This document shows, one piece after another, positions 41,517-50,726 of a stretch of DNA of 64,000 nt (position 1 is the stretch's first letter; each line of letters starts with the position of its first letter). Source of the stretch: Burkholderia mayonis (lineage in GTDB: Bacteria > Pseudomonadota > Gammaproteobacteria > Burkholderiales > Burkholderiaceae); the NCBI RefSeq assembly GCF_001523745.2, contig NZ_CP013386.1:3410001-3474000 (forward strand), written 5' to 3'. The position numbers were made by a program, and so were the translations under genes. The notes beneath the pieces are model-generated. The model was not told the origin of the DNA. It worked only from the letters and a program-made list of their open reading frames with translations, and searched no databases.

Positions 41517-42872
41517 TCAGCGGTCCGTTTCTCCTTTCGCCGACAGCCCGTAGCGCTTCATCTTCTCGTAGAGCGTCGCCTTGCCGACGTGCAGCTTGTC
41601 GGCCGTCGTGGCGACCGCGCCGCCCGTGCGATTCAGCGTCTCTGCGATCACCGCGCGCTCGAATTGCTCGACCCGCTCCTTGAGCGACCGCTCGGCGTCC
41701 TGTTCCGCGCCCGTCCCTGCATCGCCGACAATGCCCTCCGTCACGCCGAGCACGAAGCGATCGGCCGCGTTGCTCAGCTCGCGCACGTTGCCCGGCCAGT
41801 CGCGCTGCATCAGGCTCGCGCGCTGGCGATCGGTGAGCAGCGGCGCGGGGCGTCCGTAGCGAACGGCCGCATCGAGCATGAAGTGCTCGAAGAGCGGCAC
41901 GATGTCTTCGCGACGCTCGGCGAGCGGCGGCAGCGCGATCGTCACGACGTTCAGCCGATACAGCAGATCGCGCCGGAACGTGCCGGCCGCGACGTGCTCG
42001 CTCATGTCGCCCTTCGCCGCCGCGACTACGCGGCAGTTCACGCGGATCGGCTGGTTCGAGCCGAGCCGCTCGAGCACGCCGTCCTGCAGCACGCGCAGCA
42101 GCTTCACCTGCAGCGCAAGCGGCATGCTCTCGATCTCGTCGAGGAACAGCGTGCCGCCCGACGCGTACTCGAGCTTGCCAATACGACGTTTTGCCGCGCC
42201 GGTAAACGCGCCCGGCTCGTAGCCGAACATTTCGGATTCGAACATCGGCTCCGGCAGCGCGCCGCAGTTGACCGCGATGAACGGCTTGTTGCGGCGCGGC
42301 GACAGCTCGTGCAGGCTGCGTGCGATCAGCTCCTTGCCCGCGCCGGTGTCGCCGTTGATGAGGACCGACGCGTCGGTCGGCGCGACGTTCGCGATCAGCC
42401 GCCGAACCTGCTCGATCGCGGGGCTTCTGCCGATGATCCGCGGCGCGACGACGCCCTGCCCCGCGAGCTCGCGCCGCAGCGCGTGGTTCTCGAGCACGAG
42501 CGCGCGCCGCTCGAGCGCGCGCCGCACCGTCTCGGTCAGGCGCTCGGCCGCGAACGGCTTCTCGATGAAGTCGTATGCGCCGTCGCGCATCGCCTGCACG
42601 GCCATCGAGATGTCGCCGTGTCCGGTGACGAGCACGACGGGAACGTCGGGCGTGCGTTCGCGGCACTGCGCGAGCAGGTCGAGCCCGCTCGCGCCGGGCA
42701 GACGGATGTCGGATACGATCACGCCGGCCGCATCGCCGACGATCGCCTTCTCGGCCGCCTCGACCGAACCGAACCCGGCAACGTCGAAGCCCGCGAGCTG
42801 CAGGCTCTGCACGCTCGCGCGGCGCACGAGCTCGTCGTCTTCGATGTAGATCACTTGCAGGCGGTTCGCCAT
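41517..42872 (-). CDS. dctD: Sigma-54-dependent response regulator DctD
   Basis: A 451-residue NtrC-family activator. The receiver domain has acceptor D55 ([10 protein letters not shown]) and acidic pocket EDDE at 11-14. The AAA+ domain has Walker [12 protein letters not shown] near 173, the sigma-54 contact loop PGAFTGA near 236, and Walker [14 protein letters not shown]-terminal Fis-type helix-turn-helix ([21 protein letters not shown]) ends the protein. It is cotranscribed with dctB, 46 bp downstream of it, and likely activates dctA. Confidence 0.93.
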   Translation of the reverse strand: MANRLQVIYIEDDELVRRASVQSLQLAGFDVAGFGSVEAAEKAIVGDAAGVIVSDIRLPGASGLDLLAQCRERTPDVPVVLVTGHGDISMAVQAMRDGAYDFIEKPFAAERLTETVRRALERRALVLENHALRRELAGQGVVAPRIIGRSPAIEQVRRLIANVAPTDASVLINGDTGAGKELIARSLHELSPRRNKPFIAVNCGALPEPMFESEMFGYEPGAFTGAAKRRIGKLEYASGGTLFLDEIESMPLALQVKLLRVLQDGVLERLGSNQPIRVNCRVVAAAKGDMSEHVAAGTFRRDLLYRLNVVTIALPPLAERREDIVPLFEHFMLDAAVRYGRPAPLLTDRQRASLMQRDWPGNVRELSNAADRFVLGVTEGIVGDAGTGAEQDAERSLKERVEQFERAVIAETLNRTGGAVATTADKLHVGKATLYEKMKRYGLSAKGETDR

Positions 42873-42918
42873 CTTCTGTCACCCAATGATGCTGTGCGGG
42901 CCGCGCGCGCACGCGCGT

Positions 42919-44802
42919 TCAGCTCGCGGCGGAAGTGTCCGGATGATGCGTGCGCGCGCGGCGCAGCGTCAAGACGAACTCCGCGCCGCCCCCCGGCGCG
43001 TTGCGCGCGGTGAGCGAGCCGCCCGCGTCGCGCGCGATCGATGACGAGATCGCGAGGCCGAGCCCGAGCCCGCGCCCCATTTCCTTCGTCGTGAAGAACG
43101 GCTCGAACAGACGCGCGAGCGATTCCGGCGGAATCCCCGGCCCATTGTCGCGCACGACGATCGACAGCGTCGCGGCCGTCGCGTCGATGGTCACGTCGAT
43201 GCGCGGCGCGGCGACCGTCGCAACCGCGTCGAGCGCGTTGCCGAGCAGGTTGATGAGCACCTGCTCGAGCCGCAGATCCTCGCAGCGCGCGACAAGCGGC
43301 GGATAGTCGAGCGACGGATCGAAGCGCACGGTTTCCACGGGATCGCGCGTCTCGTCGCGCAACGCGAGCCCGAGCTCGACACCCTTCATGCGCACCTTCA
43401 GCAGCGCGACCACGTTGCGCAGCGCGCGCGCGACCTGCGCCTGCTCGTTGCGCGGCTTCGCGCGCCCGACGAACAGCTTCAACTGATTGGTGATCTTGCC
43501 CATCCGCTCGGTGAGCGCCGCGATCGCCTCGAGATTCTCGCGCGCGGCCGCCTGGTCGCCGCGGTCGAGCAGCACGCGCGTGTTGTCGGAGAAGCTGCGC
43601 AGCGCGGCGAGCGGCTGGTTCAGCTCGTGCGTGATGCCGGCCGCCATCTGGCCGAGCGCGGCGAGCTTGCTCGCCTGGACGAGCTCGTCGTGCGCGGCGC
43701 GCAGTTCCTGCTCCGCGCGAATCCGCTCGCCGACTTCCTTCTTGAGCCGCGCATTCGCCTGCGACAGATCGGCCGTGCGCTCCTCGACGCGCCGGTTCAG
43801 CTCCGCATACGCGCTTTGCAGCAGCACGCGGCTGCGGAGCATCTCCTTCACGCGCGCGCGCCGCGTGCGCCAGTAGAAGCCGAGCAGGCCGAGCGACACG
43901 AAGCCGAACGCGGTGACGATCGTCGCGTTGCGCGCGTCGGTGTCGACGGGCTCGATCCGCGCGAGCGTGACGAGCTGCCAGTCGGGCTCGCCGAGCAGGC
44001 GGCGCGTCGCGAGATAACGCGGCGCGCGCCGCCCCGCGCCCATCCGGACGATCTGCGCGTCCGGGCCGAGCACACGCTCGACGCGCAGCGGAAGCGGCGT
44101 CACCGGATATTGCGCGTATTGGCGCGTCTCGTGGATCGATGTCGCGATCGGCCCCGGCAGCGGCCTGAGCGTGTGGTACTTCCATTCGGGCACCGACGAC
44201 AGGAAGATGACGCCGTGGTCGTCGGCGACGACGAGCGGCTCCGACGCGTCCGCGCCCTGGAACCATTCGAGATTGAGCTTCACGACCGCGACGCCGATGA
44301 TCTTGCCGTCGCGCCGCACGGGCTGCGAGATGTAGTAGCCGGGATCGCGCGAGATCGTGCCGATCCCGAAGAAGCGGCCGGTGCCGCCCTTCACCGCGTC
44401 GATGAAATACGGACGAAACTGGTAGCCGATGCCGGTGAAGCTGTCCGGCCCGCGCCAGTTGCTGGCCGCGACGCACAGCCCGTCCGCCGTGATCACGTAG
44501 GTCGCCGTCGCGTGCGCGTGGCGGTTCATGTCCTCGAGGTACAGGTTCGCGCGATTCACCCGGCGGCGATTGCCGGGCGCGGCGAGAACGTCCTGCACGA
44601 ACGGGTGGCCGCCCAGCAGGTACGGCAGCGATTCGTAGCGGTCGAGCGTACTCTTCAGTGCGTTGGTGGTGCGGTCGACGCGCGCCGCCGCGCTGTTCCG
44701 CAGATCGGCGACGCCACGCTGCCACGTGATGGTCCACGTGAGCGCGCAGGCCGCCGCGAGCATCGCGGCGAGCGCGAGAAGGACGAGCAGGCGGCGCTTC
44801 AC
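42919..44802 (-). CDS. dctB: C4-dicarboxylate sensor histidine kinase DctB
   Basis: A 627-residue membrane sensor: TM1 at about residues 5-25, a periplasmic double-Cache region to about 290 (YVITADGLCVAASNW, GYYISQPVRRDGKIIGVAVVKLNLEWF), TM2 at about 292-311, a coiled coil, the phosphoacceptor H392 in AGITHELNQPLAALRSF, and the ATPase with LINLLGNALDAV, DNGPGIP and GRGLGLGLAIS. Translation is read from a GTG (44800-44802), as no ATG precedes the first TM helix sensibly. It lies between dctA and dctD. Confidence 0.9.
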   Translation of the reverse strand: MKRRLLVLLALAAMLAAACALTWTITWQRGVADLRNSAAARVDRTTNALKSTLDRYESLPYLLGGHPFVQDVLAAPGNRRRVNRANLYLEDMNRHAHATATYVITADGLCVAASNWRGPDSFTGIGYQFRPYFIDAVKGGTGRFFGIGTISRDPGYYISQPVRRDGKIIGVAVVKLNLEWFQGADASEPLVVADDHGVIFLSSVPEWKYHTLRPLPGPIATSIHETRQYAQYPVTPLPLRVERVLGPDAQIVRMGAGRRAPRYLATRRLLGEPDWQLVTLARIEPVDTDARNATIVTAFGFVSLGLLGFYWRTRRARVKEMLRSRVLLQSAYAELNRRVEERTADLSQANARLKKEVGERIRAEQELRAAHDELVQASKLAALGQMAAGITHELNQPLAALRSFSDNTRVLLDRGDQAAARENLEAIAALTERMGKITNQLKLFVGRAKPRNEQAQVARALRNVVALLKVRMKGVELGLALRDETRDPVETVRFDPSLDYPPLVARCEDLRLEQVLINLLGNALDAVATVAAPRIDVTIDATAATLSIVVRDNGPGIPPESLARLFEPFFTTKEMGRGLGLGLAISSSIARDAGGSLTARNAPGGGAEFVLTLRRARTHHPDTSAAS

Positions 44803-44863
44803 GGTGACGGCTTCCGGACTGTATGGATCGTCTATTGTGGCATAGCCCCCGCTCGGAAAGACC

Positions 44864-44909
44864 GCGGGGCCGAACGGAGCGCGCCTCGACGCGCCCGGTT
44901 CGGCCCCGC
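44864..44909 (-). terminator. Possible terminator between dctA and dctB
   Basis: A 12-bp stem, GCGGGGCCGAAC (44864-44875) with GTTCGGCCCCGC (44898-44909), enclosing a GC-rich 22-nt loop that can itself pair. Only a short U-rich stretch follows on the minus strand, so partial termination after dctA is likely. Confidence 0.5.
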
Positions 44910-44954
44910 CCGGCGCGGGCGCTGCTGCGCGCCCCGCCGTGTTTCCGCTCACCG

Positions 44955-46241
44955 TCAGACCCGGGCGGCTTCGCCCGCTGCGACTTCGCCGCCGCCCGTG
45001 AGCGCGGCGCGCAGTTTCTTGCGATCGAGCTCCTTCTCCCATGCGGAGACGACGACCGTCGCGACGCCGTTGCCGACGATGTTGGTCAGCGCACGGCACT
45101 CGCTCATGAAGCGGTCGATGCCGAGAATCAGCACCATGCCGGAGAGCGGAATGGTCGGCACGACGGCGAGCGTCGCGGCGAGCGTGATGAAGCCCGCGCC
45201 CGTCACGCCGCTCGCGCCCTTCGACGTCAGCATCGCGACCGCGAGCAGCGTGAGCTGCTGCATCCACGTGAGCTCGATGTTGGTCGCCTGCGCGATGAAC
45301 AGCACGGCCATCGTCATGTAGATGTTGGTGCCGTCGAGGTTGAACGAATAGCCGGTCGGCACGACGAGGCCGACGACCGAGCGCGAACAGCCGGCCTTCT
45401 CGAGCTTCTCCATCAGCTGCGGCAGCGCCGCCTCCGACGAGCTCGTGCCAAGCACGATCAGGAGCTCTTCCTTGATGTAGCCGACGAAGCGGATGATGCT
45501 GAAGCCCGTGAAGCGCGCGATCGCGCCGAGCACGACGAGCACGAACACGACCGATGTCAGGTAGAACGTGCCGATCAGCTTGAGCAGCGGCACGAGCGAG
45601 CCCACGCCGTACTTGCCGATCGTGAACGCCATCGCGCCGAACGCGCCGATCGGCGCGAGCTTCGTGACGATGTGCACGATGCCGAACAGCACGCGCGTGA
45701 TGCCGTCGATGAAGTCCGTGACGACCTTGCCGCGATCGCCGAGATGCGCGAGCACGCTGCCGAACAGCAGCGCGATCAGCAGGATCTGCAGGATCTCGCC
45801 TTGCGCGAACGCGTCGATCATCGTGTTCGGGATGATGTGCATCAGGAAGTCGACGGTCGACTGGCCGTGCGCCTTCGCCGCGTACGACGCGACTTCCTTG
45901 CCGTTCAGCGTCGCCGGATCGATGTTGAAGCCGACGCCCGGACGCAGGATGTGCGTCGCCGCGAGACCGAGCACGAGCGCGAACGTCGACACGATCTCGA
46001 AATAGAGGAGCGCCTTGCCGCCGACGCGTCCCACCTTCTTCATGTCCTGCATGCCGGCGATGCCCGTCACGACGGTACAGAAGATGATCGGGCCGATCAC
46101 CATCTTGATCAGCTTGATGAAGCCGTCGCCGAGCGGTTTCATGTCGACGGCGAGCGACGGATAGTAATGACCGAGGATCACGCCGACGACGATGGCGAAG
46201 ATCACCTGCACGTAGAGGACTTTATAGAACGGTTTCTTCAC
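44955..46241 (-). CDS. dctA: C4-dicarboxylate transporter DctA
   Basis: A 428-residue sodium- or proton-coupled symporter for succinate, fumarate and malate (DAACS family). Hallmarks are the serine-rich hairpin [19 protein letters not shown], the TM7 motif [18 protein letters not shown] and the re-entrant [15 protein letters not shown]. The GTG at 46239-46241 gives [12 protein letters not shown], the normal start and length of DctA. It is preceded by a sigma-54 promoter and followed by dctB and dctD. Confidence 0.95.
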   Translation of the reverse strand: MKKPFYKVLYVQVIFAIVVGVILGHYYPSLAVDMKPLGDGFIKLIKMVIGPIIFCTVVTGIAGMQDMKKVGRVGGKALLYFEIVSTFALVLGLAATHILRPGVGFNIDPATLNGKEVASYAAKAHGQSTVDFLMHIIPNTMIDAFAQGEILQILLIALLFGSVLAHLGDRGKVVTDFIDGITRVLFGIVHIVTKLAPIGAFGAMAFTIGKYGVGSLVPLLKLIGTFYLTSVVFVLVVLGAIARFTGFSIIRFVGYIKEELLIVLGTSSSEAALPQLMEKLEKAGCSRSVVGLVVPTGYSFNLDGTNIYMTMAVLFIAQATNIELTWMQQLTLLAVAMLTSKGASGVTGAGFITLAATLAVVPTIPLSGMVLILGIDRFMSECRALTNIVGNGVATVVVSAWEKELDRKKLRAALTGGGEVAAGEAARV

Positions 46242-46444
46242 GATGGTTCCAGAGAAGAGAGAAGATGAGTCGAAGCAGGCCGGCGTCACGCGCGCGGACG
46301 AAAAGCCAGGGGAGCCACTCGCCCGCGCGGCTGCCGTGCCGCAACAAGCGATGGCCTCAGTGGATCCGGGGGAGGTGGATTGAGTGGGTCATCGAATGTC
46401 TCCTTGCTGTAGTAGTTAGGCCGAGGCGGCCTTGGGCATTTACT

Positions 46445-46462
46445 TCGCAAGGTCGATGCCAG
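46445..46462 (-). promoter_or_regulatory. Sigma-54 promoter of dctA
   Basis: On the minus strand: CTGGCAT (46456-46462), five bases, TTGC (46447-46450), one mismatch from TGGCAC-N5-TTGC with correct spacing. Transcription would start near 46435, leaving a leader of about 195 nt before the dctA GTG. The neighbouring dctD encodes a sigma-54 activator, which supports the call. Confidence 0.75.
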
Positions 46463-46533
46463 CTGCTCGATCAGGTCCAGCCTATTGATTTCTCTGGATT
46501 TTCCTAATCGAGACCGGCGCGCGCATTCCGGCT

Positions 46534-46549
46534 TTCCAGAAATCTGGAA
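46534..46549. promoter_or_regulatory. Palindromic upstream site, candidate DctD enhancer
   Basis: TTCCAGA-AA-TCTGGAA, two perfect 7-bp arms, about 75-90 bp upstream of the dctA sigma-54 promoter, where an enhancer would be expected. A second perfect dyad, CCGTCCGG-ATCG-CCGGACGG (46555-46574), lies next to it. Assignment to DctD is inferred from position. Confidence 0.45.
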
Positions 46550-46587
46550 TGCAGCCGTCCGGATCGCCGGACGGATCGCGCCTTTCG

Positions 46588-46728
46588 TCAGATGTTTCGG
46601 TGCCGAACCGCCTGCTCGGCGAGCGTATGCGGCGCGGGCGCGACGAGCAGGATGAAGCCGTGGTGCGTCGCGATCATCAGCGCCGTCGGCGTGAAGCTGA
46701 AGCCGCGCCGCGCAGGCGCCGCGCTCAT
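46588..46728 (-). CDS. Possible 46-residue protein coupled to the CoA-transferase gene
   Basis: An open frame starting with an ATG whose last two bases form the TGA stop of the CoA-transferase gene (ATGA overlap, 46725-46728), a classic sign of translational coupling. The product (MSAAPARRGFSFTPTALMI, then ATHHGFILLVAPAPH) is not one I recognise. It could be a small true gene or a chance frame; only the start arrangement argues for it. Confidence 0.3.
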   Translation of the reverse strand: MSAAPARRGFSFTPTALMIATHHGFILLVAPAPHTLAEQAVRHRNI

Positions 46729-47942
46729 ACGACGCGGTCGGCCCGCAATTGCGCGATCTCGCGCTCGGACATCCCGAGCCAGTCGCCGAGCACGTTCGCG
46801 GTATCCGCGCCGAGCACGGGCGGCGCGCCGCGCACGGGCAGGCGCTCGCCGTCGAAGCGGTACGGCGGCGCGAGCACGTCGACCTCGCCTGCGACCGGAT
46901 GCGGCTGCCGCGTGACGAGCCCGGCCGCCCGCGCTCGACCGGACGTGAGCGCCTCGCGCAGGCCGAGCACTTCGCCGCACGGAATGCCTGCTTGCGCGAG
47001 CGCCGCGAGCAGCGCCGCGCGCGTCCGCGCGCCAAGCTCGCGGCGAATCTCCGGCAGCAGCTCCGCGCGATTCGCGGAGCGCGCGATGTTCGTCGCGAAG
47101 CGCGCGTCGGCCGCGAGCGCCGGCCGGCCGATCACGTCGCAAAAGCGCGCGAACTGCGGGTTGTTGCCGACCGTGATCACGATCGGGCCGTCCGACGCGT
47201 CGAATACGCCGTACGGGACGATCGACGGATGCGCGTTGCCGTAGCGCGGCGGGTCTTCGCCAATCAGCAGCGCCTCGAGCCCATAGTACGACGTGACCAT
47301 CAGCCCGCAATCGAAGAGCGCCATCTCGATGCGCCGCCCGCGGCCCGTCGCTTGCCGCTCGTAGAGCGCCGCGAGGACCGCCTGCGCCGAATACATGCCG
47401 GTAAAGAGGTCCGCCACCGCGACGCCGAACTTGAGCGGCGGCTGCCCGGCGTCGCCGTTCAGCGCCATCAGGCCGGTCTCGCCCTGCACGACGAGGTCGT
47501 AGCCCGGCCGGCCCGCTTCGGGCCCAGAACGGTCGTAGCCGGAAATCGCGCAATGGACGAGCCGCGGATTCAGCGCGGCGAGCGCGTCGTAGCCGAGGCC
47601 GAGCTTCTCCGCGCCGCCCGCCTTGAAGTTGTGCACGAGGACGTCCGCCTGCGCGGCGAGCGCGCGCGCGACACGCTGCCCCGCCGCCGCCTGCAGATCG
47701 ACGCAGATCGAGCGCTTGCTGCGGTTCACGCTATTGAAATAGGTCGTCTCGGTATCGCCGACACGCAGGCCCCAGTCGCGCGTGTCGTCGCCGCGCTGCG
47801 GATGCTCGATCTTGATCACTTCCGCGCCGAGATCCGCGAGCACCATCGCGCACCACGGTCCCGCGAGCACCCGCGAGAAGTCGAGCACCTTGACGCCCGC
47901 GAGCGGCTGCGCGCCTCGTTCGTTGCGCATCTTCGTCTCCAC
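46725..47942 (-). CDS. CaiB/BaiF (class III) CoA-transferase
   Basis: A 405-residue enzyme that moves CoA between carboxylic acids. It has GVKVLDFSRVLAGPWCAMVLADLGAEVIKIE at the N-terminus, FNSVNRSKRSICVDL, the catalytic Asp region SGYDRSGPEAGRPGYDLVVQGETG and the C-terminal PHPVAGEVDVLAPPYRFDG. In this operon it probably activates the acid substrate of the two acyl-CoA dehydrogenases, using succinyl-CoA or another donor. It starts 13 bp after the downstream dehydrogenase stop, within one operon. Confidence 0.9.
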   Translation of the reverse strand: METKMRNERGAQPLAGVKVLDFSRVLAGPWCAMVLADLGAEVIKIEHPQRGDDTRDWGLRVGDTETTYFNSVNRSKRSICVDLQAAAGQRVARALAAQADVLVHNFKAGGAEKLGLGYDALAALNPRLVHCAISGYDRSGPEAGRPGYDLVVQGETGLMALNGDAGQPPLKFGVAVADLFTGMYSAQAVLAALYERQATGRGRRIEMALFDCGLMVTSYYGLEALLIGEDPPRYGNAHPSIVPYGVFDASDGPIVITVGNNPQFARFCDVIGRPALAADARFATNIARSANRAELLPEIRRELGARTRAALLAALAQAGIPCGEVLGLREALTSGRARAAGLVTRQPHPVAGEVDVLAPPYRFDGERLPVRGAPPVLGADTANVLGDWLGMSEREIAQLRADRVV

Positions 47943-47955
47943 CGTCCGTTCGCGG

Positions 47956-49098
47956 TTATTGCATCGACTGCGGCTTCGACAGCGCGATGTAGCGCGCGAG
48001 ATGATGATCTTCGTCGCCGAGCTGGTGATCGATCATCACGAGCCGCTTCGCATAGTGCGACAGCGGCAACTCCCACGTCATCCCGATCCCGCCGTGCAAC
48101 TGGATGCTCTCCTCGGCGACCAGCGTGCCGATTCGGCCGACGCTGTACTTCGCTGCGGCAAGCGCCCGCTCGCGCGCGACACGCGGCGCGTCGAACTGCG
48201 CGGCGGCGTTGATCACGGCGGAGCGCGCCTGCTCGATTTCGAGCAGCACGTCCGCCATCCGGTGCTGCAGCGCCTGGAAGCTGCCGATCGGCACGCCGAA
48301 CTGCTTGCGCGTGCGCAGGTAGTCGAGCGTGTGCGCCTTCGCGACGTCCATCGCGCCGAGCGCTTCCGCCGCGAGCGCGAGCAGGCCGAAGCCGATCGCG
48401 CGCTCGATCGCGTCGGCCGCTTCGCCCGGCGCGCCGAGCAGTGCGGCGTCGGCGAGCGTCACGCGCTCGAAGCGCACGTCGGCCGCACGACCGCCGTCGA
48501 TCTTCCGATAGCCGCGCACCGACACGCCCGGCGCCGACTTCGGCGCGACGAAGAGCGACAGGCCCGCCGCGTCGTCGTCGCCGCCCGCGGTGCGTGCGCT
48601 GACGACGTAGAACGTCGCGTGCTCGCCGCAGTCGACGACGGCCTTCGTTCCGTCGAGCACCCAGTGATCGCCTTCGCGCATCGCGCGCGTGCGCACCGTG
48701 TGCAACGCGTAGTGCGTGTCGGGCTCCGCGTGCGCGAACGCGCCGATCGCGCGGCCTTCGATCAGTTCCGCGACGAGCGCGCGATGCGCGTCGCCGGGCG
48801 CGTCGGCGAGCGCGCGCCCGGCCATCAGCGCGCCCGCGAACGGCTCGACGACGAGCCCGCGCCCGAGGCATTCGAACACGAGCGCGATGTCGAAGCCCGC
48901 GCCGCCGAAGCCGCCGCAGTCCTCGGGAAACAGCGCGCCGATTGCGCCGAGCTCGGCGAAGCGCCGCCACATGTCGTCGCTAAAGCCGGCGTCCGACAGC
49001 GCGACCCTGTCGCGCACGGCGAACGGATATTGCTCGGCGATGAAGCGATTCAGGCTGTCCGCCAGCATCCGGCGGTCTTCGGTATGTCGAAAGTCCAT
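47956..49098 (-). CDS. pimD: Acyl-CoA dehydrogenase, small-subunit type (PimD-like)
   Basis: A 380-residue FAD-dependent dehydrogenase with the usual N-helical, beta and C-helical domains: MDFRHTEDRRMLADSLNRFI, LGAIGALFPEDCGGFGGAG, and in the last third YLRTRKQFGVPIGSFQALQHRMAD. It resembles the small subunit of pimeloyl-CoA-type dehydrogenases, which pair with the 403-residue partner upstream. A tandem hairpin array lies in the 359 bp between the two genes; the SD (AGGAG) is five bases from its first hairpin. Substrate assignment is inference from operon content. Confidence 0.8.
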   Translation of the reverse strand: MDFRHTEDRRMLADSLNRFIAEQYPFAVRDRVALSDAGFSDDMWRRFAELGAIGALFPEDCGGFGGAGFDIALVFECLGRGLVVEPFAGALMAGRALADAPGDAHRALVAELIEGRAIGAFAHAEPDTHYALHTVRTRAMREGDHWVLDGTKAVVDCGEHATFYVVSARTAGGDDDAAGLSLFVAPKSAPGVSVRGYRKIDGGRAADVRFERVTLADAALLGAPGEAADAIERAIGFGLLALAAEALGAMDVAKAHTLDYLRTRKQFGVPIGSFQALQHRMADVLLEIEQARSAVINAAAQFDAPRVARERALAAAKYSVGRIGTLVAEESIQLHGGIGMTWELPLSHYAKRLVMIDHQLGDEDHHLARYIALSKPQSMQ

Positions 49099-49457
49099 CG
49101 TGTTCTCCTGTCGACCAGAGTTAGCGCTTCAGCGCTTACTCTGGTCCCATGCATCGCTGTCGACCAGAGTTAGCGCTTCAGCGCTTACTCTGGTCCCATG
49201 CATCGCTGTCGACCAGAGTTAGCGCTTCAGCGCTTACTCTGGTCCCATGCAACGCTGTCGACCAGAGTTGGCGCTTCAGCGCTTACTCTGGTCCCATGCA
49301 TCGCTGTCGACCAGATGTCGACTGAACTTAGCGCTTCAGCGCTTAGTTCACAGTCCCATGCAAAGCTGTTGGCGCTTTAGCGCTCATGTCGACCGGAGCG
49401 AGTGCTTCAGCATCGACTCCGGTCCCACGCTTCGCGCTCCGGCCCCCCCTGCAAAAC
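49099..49457. repeat. Tandem hairpin array, 49-bp period, between two acyl-CoA dehydrogenase genes
   Basis: Four near-identical 49-bp units start at 49111, 49160, 49209 and 49258; a fifth, diverged unit starts at 49307 and a sixth, diverged hairpin spans 49391-49424. Each conserved unit holds a dyad: GACCAGAGT-T-AGCGCT, TC loop, AGCGCT-T-ACTCTGGTC (unit 1 at 49113-49146), 15 pairs with one T-T mismatch. In unit 5 the outer arms are TGAACT/AGTTCA and in unit 6 GACCGGAG/CTCCGGTC, so arms changed but pairing was kept. The array lies inside the minus-strand operon. Confidence 0.92.
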
Positions 49458-50669
49458 CTACAGCCCGAGGATCATCTTCGAGATGATGTTCTTCTGAATT
49501 TCGTTCGAGCCGCCGAAGATCGACAGCTTACGATTGTTGAAGTACTGCGTCGCCGCGCTCGCCGCTTCGGGCAGGCCGCCGAGCGGTTCGCCGTCATGGC
49601 CGGCGTCGAGCGCTTCGTCGACGAACGGCTGCGCGTACGGCCCCATCGCGCGCCGCATCAGCGACGAGATTTCCTGGCGGATCTGCGTACCGCGAATCTT
49701 CAGCATCGAACTCTCGGCACCCGGCGCGCCGCCGCCCGCGACTGCCGCAAGCACGCGCAGGTTCGTCGTCTTCATGTTGTCGAGCTCGATCTCGACGCGC
49801 GCGACGCGGGCGGCGAAGAGCGGATCGTCGGCGAGCGGCCGGCCGTTCTTCTTCACCTTCGCCGCGACCGCGCGCAGCTTCTCGAGCGCCGCGACCGAGA
49901 AGCCGACGCCCGCGATGTTCGTGCGCTCGTACGTGAGCAGGTATTTCGCGTAGGTCCAGCCGCGGTTCTCTTCGCCGATCAGGTTCTCGACGGGTACGCG
50001 CACGTCGGTGAAGAACACCTCGTTCACTTCATGCTCGCCGTCGAGCGTGACGATCGGGCGGACTTCGACGCCGGGCGAATGCATGTCGACGAGCAGGAAG
50101 CTGATGCCTTCCTGCTTGCGGACGTCGGTCGCGGTGCGCACGAGGCAGAAGATCATGTTCGCGTAGTGGCCGAGCGTCGTCCACGTCTTCTGGCCGTTGA
50201 CGACGTAGTGGTCGCCCTGCGCGTCGACACCCCGCACCGCGCTCGTCGCGACCGACGCGAGATCGGAGCCCGCGCCCGGCTCCGAGTAGCCCTGGCACCA
50301 CCAGTCGGTGCCGTCGAGGATGCGCGGCAGCCAGCGGCGCTTCTGCGCTTCGCTGCCGTACTTGATCAGCACCGGGCCGAGCATGTTCACGCCGAACGGC
50401 ACGATGCGCGGCGCGCCCGCGAGCGCGCACTCGTTGTCGAACAGGAACTTCTGCGCGACGCTCCAGCCGGGGCCGCCCCACTCGCGCGGCCAGTGGCTCG
50501 CGAGCCAGCCCTGTTCGTCGAGGATCGCGTGCCATTCGCGCATGTCGTCGCGCGTGAGCCGCAAGCCGCCCTTCACCTTGCGCGAGATGCGCGGCGGCAG
50601 CTTGTCGGCGAGAAAGCGCTGCACTTGCGCGCGGAACGCTTCCTCTTCTGCGGTGAAATTCAGATCCAT
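49458..50669 (-). CDS. pimC: Acyl-CoA dehydrogenase, large-subunit type (PimC-like)
   Basis: A 403-residue dehydrogenase: MDLNFTAEEEAFRAQVQRFL, the FAD/substrate loop GYSEPGAGSDLASVAT, the strand WTTLGHYANMIFCLVRT, the LTYERTNIAGVGFS helix and the C-terminal FGGSNEIQKNIISKMILGL. Length and motifs match the pimeloyl-CoA dehydrogenase large subunit group. It lies 57 bp after the FadB-type gene and before the hairpin array. The actual acyl chain cannot be read from sequence; a dicarboxyl- or branched-CoA is likely. Confidence 0.85.
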   Translation of the reverse strand: MDLNFTAEEEAFRAQVQRFLADKLPPRISRKVKGGLRLTRDDMREWHAILDEQGWLASHWPREWGGPGWSVAQKFLFDNECALAGAPRIVPFGVNMLGPVLIKYGSEAQKRRWLPRILDGTDWWCQGYSEPGAGSDLASVATSAVRGVDAQGDHYVVNGQKTWTTLGHYANMIFCLVRTATDVRKQEGISFLLVDMHSPGVEVRPIVTLDGEHEVNEVFFTDVRVPVENLIGEENRGWTYAKYLLTYERTNIAGVGFSVAALEKLRAVAAKVKKNGRPLADDPLFAARVARVEIELDNMKTTNLRVLAAVAGGGAPGAESSMLKIRGTQIRQEISSLMRRAMGPYAQPFVDEALDAGHDGEPLGGLPEAASAATQYFNNRKLSIFGGSNEIQKNIISKMILGL

Positions 50670-50726
50670 GTGGCGTCGTTCTCGAATGCCTGAGGTAATT
50701 GAATTGACGGGCGATCGAACGCGGCG

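Noticed and set aside
49111..49400. The 49-bp repeats as a CRISPR array
   Set aside because: Units are directly adjacent and nearly identical along their whole length; there are no unique spacers and no cas genes.
49198..49486. Repetitive peptides (LALQRLLWSH-type) readable on the plus strand of the hairpin array
   Set aside because: All three frames are open for parts of the array because the period is not a multiple of three and few stops occur; no start signal and no family. Better explained as RNA or DNA structure within a minus-strand operon.
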